A DNA stretch of 64,000 bases, taken from positions 51,708 to 115,707 of the forward strand of contig NZ_LOWB01000133.1 of the NCBI RefSeq assembly GCF_001522865.1, written 5' to 3'. Shown here piece after piece: positions 60,943-64,000 of the stretch; within the stretch, counting starts at the first letter, position 1; every line of letters starts with the position of its first letter. Below the pieces are notes generated by a model. It saw only the letters and a list, made by a program, of their open reading frames with translations, was not told the DNA's origin and searched no databases. Source of the DNA: Burkholderia sp. TSV86. GTDB lineage: Bacteria; Pseudomonadota; Gammaproteobacteria; Burkholderiales; Burkholderiaceae. The translations under genes and the position numbers were made by a program.

Positions 60943-63810
60943 ATGAGCGACAGCACGCTTGCGAAAAGTTTCGAGCCCCAGACAATCGAATCCCATTGGG
61001 GGCCGGAATGGGAAAAGCGCGGTTACGCGACGCCCGCGCTCGACCCCAACCGCCCGGACTTCTCGATCCAGTTGCCGCCCCCGAACGTGACGGGCACGCT
61101 GCACATGGGCCACGCGTTCAACCAGACGATCATGGACGGGCTGGTGCGCTATCACCGGATGCTTGGCCACAACACGTTGTGGGTGCCCGGCACCGATCAC
61201 GCGGGCATCGCGACGCAGATCGTCGTCGAGCGCCAGCTCGATGCACAACGCGTGTCGCGCCACGATCTCGGCCGCGACGCGTTCGTCGAGCGCGTGTGGC
61301 AATGGAAGGAGCAGTCCGGCTCGACGATCACGCGCCAGGTGCGCCGCCTCGGCGCGTCGACCGACTGGTCGCGCGAGTACTTCACGATGAACGACACGAT
61401 GTCCGAAGTCGTGCGCGAGGTGTTCGTGCGCCTGTACGAGCAGGGCCTCATCTATCGCGGCAAGCGGCTCGTCAACTGGGACCCGGTGCTGATGACCGCG
61501 GTGTCCGATCTCGAAGTCGCGAGCGAAGAGGAAAACGGCCATTTGTGGCACATCCGCTATCCGCTCGCCGACGGCTCGGGCCACCTGTGCGTCGCGACGA
61601 CGCGCCCCGAGACGATGCTCGGCGACGTCGCGCTGATGGTGCATCCGCAAGACGAGCGCTATGCGCATCTCGTCGGCCTGCGCGTGAAGCTGCCGCTGAC
61701 TGGCCGCGAGATCCCGGTGATCGCCGACGACTACGTCGACCGCGAGTTCGGCACGGGCGTCGTCAAAGTCACGCCCGCGCACGACTTCAACGACTACCAG
61801 GTCGGCGTGCGCCACCACCTGCCGATGATCGACGTGCTGACGCTCGATGCGAAGATCAACGACAACGCGCCCGAGCCGTACCGCGGCCTCGATCGCTTCG
61901 ACGCGCGCCGCGCGATCGTCGCCGATCTCGACGCAGCCGGCCTGCTCGAAGCCGTGCAGCCGCACAAGCTGATGGTGCCGCGCGGCGACCGCACGGGCGT
62001 CGTGCTGGAGCCGATGCTCACCGACCAGTGGTTCGTCGCGATGACGAAGCCTGCGCCGCAACACACATTCCATCCGGGCAAGTCGATCACCGAAGTGTCG
62101 CTCGACGCCGTGCGCAGCGGGCAGATCAAGTTCGTGCCGGAAAACTGGACGGCCACTTACTACCAATGGCTCGAGAACATCCAGGACTGGTGCATCTCGC
62201 GGCAGCTCTGGTGGGGCCATCAGATTCCCGCCTGGTACGGCGAGAACGGCGAGGTGTTCGTCGCCAGGAGCGAGCAGGCCGCGCGCGAGCAGGCCGCCGC
62301 GAAGGGCTACACGGGGCCGCTCAAGCGCGACGAAGACGTGCTCGACACGTGGTTCTCGTCGGCGCTCGTGCCGTTCTCGTCGCTCGGCTGGCCGAACGAC
62401 ACGCCGGAACTCAAGCATTTCCTGCCGTCGTCGGTGCTCGTCACCGGTTTCGACATCATCTTCTTCTGGGTCGCGCGGATGGTGATGATGACGACGCACT
62501 TCACTGGCAAGGTGCCGTTCGAGACGGTCTACGTGCATGGCCTCGTGCGCGACGCCGAAGGCCAGAAAATGTCCAAGAGCAAGGGCAACACGCTCGATCC
62601 GATCGACATCGTCGACGGCATCGGCCTCGATGCGCTCGTCGCGAAGCGCACGACGGGCCTGATGAATCCGAAGCAGGCCGCCACCATCGAGAAGAAAACA
62701 CGCAAGGAATTCCCCGACGGCATTCCCGCGTTCGGCACCGATGCGCTGCGCTTCACGATGGCGTCGATGGCCACGCTCGGGCGCAACGTGAATTTCGATC
62801 TCGCGCGCTGCGAAGGCTACCGCAATTTCTGCAACAAGCTGTGGAACGCGACGCGTTTCGTGCTAATGAACTGCGAGGGCCACGACTGCGGCTTCGACAA
62901 ACCGCAAGCGTGCGGCGCGGGCGAATGCGGTCCCGGCGGCTACCTGGATTTCTCCGCGGCTGACCGCTGGATCGTGTCGTTGCTGCAGCGGGTCGAGGCG
63001 GACATCGCGAAGGGCTTCGCCGACTACCGATTCGACAATATCGCAAACGCAATCTATAAATTTGTTTGGGACGAGTACTGCGACTGGTATCTCGAACTCG
63101 CGAAAGTGCAGATCCAGAACGGCACGCCCGAGCGGCAGCGCGCGACGCGCCGCACGCTGCTGCGCGTGCTGGAGACGGTGCTGCGCCTTGCGCATCCGGT
63201 GATCCCGTTCATCACCGAGGCGCTCTGGCAGAAGGTCGCGCCGCTCGCGGGCCGCTACCCCGCCGGCTGCGCCGAGGGTGACGCATCGCTGATGGTTCAG
63301 CCGTATCCGATCGCCGAGCCCGCAAAGATCGATGAGGCTTCCGAACAGTGGGCGGCCGAACTGAAGGCAGTGGTCGATGCATGTCGTAATCTGCGTGGTG
63401 AGATGAATCTTTCTCCTGCGACCAAAGTGCCGCTGCTCGCGGCGGGCAACGTCGCTCGGCTCACGGCGTTCGCGCCTTACGTACAGGCGCTCGCGCGGCT
63501 CTCCGAGGTGCGCGTGCTCGCCGATGAAGCGGCGCTCGACAGCGAAGCGCACGGCGCGCCGATTGCTATCGTCGGCGAGAACAAGCTGGTGCTGAAGGTC
63601 GAGATCGACGTCGCGGCCGAACGCGAACGTTTGTCGAAGGAGATTGCCCGTCTCGAAGGAGAAATCGTGAAATGCAATGCGAAGCTCGGCAACGAGGCGT
63701 TCGTCGCGAAAGCGCCGCCCGCCGTCGTCGAACAGGAGCAGAAGCGGCTCGCGGAGTTTCGCAATACGCTGTCGAAGCTCAGCGCGCAACTCGCTCGTCT
63801 GCCGGCTTGA
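60943..63810 (+). CDS. valS: Valyl-tRNA synthetase
   Basis: ValRS charges tRNA-Val and edits threonine. The 955 residues show class I motifs HMGH (residues 54-57, in [19 protein letters not shown]) and KMSKS (about 541). The editing domain (about 195-340) contains [17 protein letters not shown]. The anticodon-binding domain (about 680-830) follows, then a C-terminal coiled coil (about 880-955, [20 protein letters not shown]). A Cys-rich insertion ([20 protein letters not shown], about 647-666) precedes the anticodon domain. Start ATG 60943. Confidence 0.97.
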   Translation: MSDSTLAKSFEPQTIESHWGPEWEKRGYATPALDPNRPDFSIQLPPPNVTGTLHMGHAFNQTIMDGLVRYHRMLGHNTLWVPGTDHAGIATQIVVERQLDAQRVSRHDLGRDAFVERVWQWKEQSGSTITRQVRRLGASTDWSREYFTMNDTMSEVVREVFVRLYEQGLIYRGKRLVNWDPVLMTAVSDLEVASEEENGHLWHIRYPLADGSGHLCVATTRPETMLGDVALMVHPQDERYAHLVGLRVKLPLTGREIPVIADDYVDREFGTGVVKVTPAHDFNDYQVGVRHHLPMIDVLTLDAKINDNAPEPYRGLDRFDARRAIVADLDAAGLLEAVQPHKLMVPRGDRTGVVLEPMLTDQWFVAMTKPAPQHTFHPGKSITEVSLDAVRSGQIKFVPENWTATYYQWLENIQDWCISRQLWWGHQIPAWYGENGEVFVARSEQAAREQAAAKGYTGPLKRDEDVLDTWFSSALVPFSSLGWPNDTPELKHFLPSSVLVTGFDIIFFWVARMVMMTTHFTGKVPFETVYVHGLVRDAEGQKMSKSKGNTLDPIDIVDGIGLDALVAKRTTGLMNPKQAATIEKKTRKEFPDGIPAFGTDALRFTMASMATLGRNVNFDLARCEGYRNFCNKLWNATRFVLMNCEGHDCGFDKPQACGAGECGPGGYLDFSAADRWIVSLLQRVEADIAKGFADYRFDNIANAIYKFVWDEYCDWYLELAKVQIQNGTPERQRATRRTLLRVLETVLRLAHPVIPFITEALWQKVAPLAGRYPAGCAEGDASLMVQPYPIAEPAKIDEASEQWAAELKAVVDACRNLRGEMNLSPATKVPLLAAGNVARLTAFAPYVQALARLSEVRVLADEAALDSEAHGAPIAIVGENKLVLKVEIDVAAERERLSKEIARLEGEIVKCNAKLGNEAFVAKAPPAVVEQEQKRLAEFRNTLSKLSAQLARLPA

Positions 63811-63873
63811 TCCTGCATTCTGGCGTAACAAACCGTAAGGTCGCTTGCGCCAGCTATCGTGCAACAATCACCA

Positions 63874-63893
63874 TTTGATTCAATGGAATCAAA
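63874..63893. promoter_or_regulatory. Inverted repeat in the galU upstream region
   Basis: TTTGATTC (63874-63881) and GAATCAAA (63886-63893) form a perfect 8-bp dyad with a 4-bp spacer, 20 bp before the galU ATG and partly next to its ribosome-binding region. It could be an operator or a 5'-UTR hairpin affecting translation. Confidence 0.45.
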
Positions 63894-63913
63894 AGAGGAA
63901 CAAGGGTTCGATC

Positions 63914-64000
63914 ATGTTGAAAGTCACTAAGGCGGTCTTCCCGGTCGCGGGTCTGGGCACGCGATTCCTGCCCGCCACCAAGGCGAGCCCGAAGGAAATG
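63914..64000 (+). CDS. galU: UTP-glucose-1-phosphate uridylyltransferase (5' end only)
   Basis: Only 29 codons are in the window. They begin [20 protein letters not shown] and continue ATKASPKEM, the nucleotide-binding signature ([11 protein letters not shown]) of GalU, which makes UDP-glucose for envelope polysaccharides. ATG 63914 has AAGGG 7 bases upstream. It follows valS by 103 bp. The family call is firm despite truncation. Confidence 0.93.
   Translation, partial: MLKVTKAVFPVAGLGTRFLPATKASPKEM

Overview
The window is high-GC beta-proteobacterial chromosome, most consistent with the Burkholderia pseudomallei group. This is inferred from protein sequences and gene order (rimP-nusA, scpB-rluB, thrS-infC-rpmI-rplT-pheS-pheT-ihfA-merR-tRNA-Pro, relA-tRNA-Val), not from a database search. 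Almost all of it is ordinary core genome. A few short accessory patches stand out by lower GC, decayed genes or unusual proteins.

Layout. 1-6.1 kb: transcription/translation genes on the minus strand (nusA partial, rimP, rluB, scpB), with a decayed stretch at 1.5-3.06 kb. 6.4-11.2 kb: a LysR regulator, a transposase-derived protein, and small secreted or cytosolic proteins. This part also holds two sigma-54-type promoters, one of which appears to drive a structured non-coding RNA (about 10933-11148, minus). 11.4-16.8 kb: bamC, tRNA-Pro(GGG), a stand-alone FkbH-like HAD/SGNH protein and a multiply broken secreted-protein pseudogene. 16.8-27.4 kb: the translation block from merR/ihfA back to thrS, then tRNA-Val(GAC) and relA. 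infC starts at the rare codon ATC. 27.4-31.4 kb: RidA, an alpha/beta hydrolase, a CoA-transferase pair (scoAB) and a divergent PAS-LuxR regulator. 31.4-33.5 kb: an AT-rich island with a lipoprotein glycoside hydrolase. 33.7-46.8 kb: thioesterase, SDR, ETF-quinone oxidoreductase, aroC, an MFS-acyltransferase fusion, CBS protein, DUF962, YihY, WrbA, DUF2069, a GlcD-type dehydrogenase, a metallophosphoesterase and a 57-residue membrane protein. 46.9-53.1 kb: a LysR regulator divergent from a four-gene aromatic-acid/fusaric-acid-type efflux operon (outer-membrane lipoprotein, FUSC pump, DUF1656, HlyD adaptor). 53.2-55.5 kb: a tandem-repeat protein and a kelch protein. 55.8-64 kb: an Fsr-like MFS pump, a nucleosidase, a UvrD-family helicase, valS and the start of galU.

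How the parts fit. The core genes supply aminoacyl-tRNAs, ribosomal proteins, initiation factor and the stringent response. Several candidate control devices are visible: a promoter plus terminator in the rimP-nusA leader, a terminator/attenuator between rplT and pheS, a LysR box ahead of the efflux operon, and palindromes ahead of fsr and galU. The most novel-looking signal is the sigma-54/IHF-type promoter with an exact GG-N10-GC spacing. It is followed by about 216 nt of stem-loops and an intrinsic terminator with no convincing reading frame. A second sigma-54-type promoter with a structured leader precedes the transposase-derived ORF.
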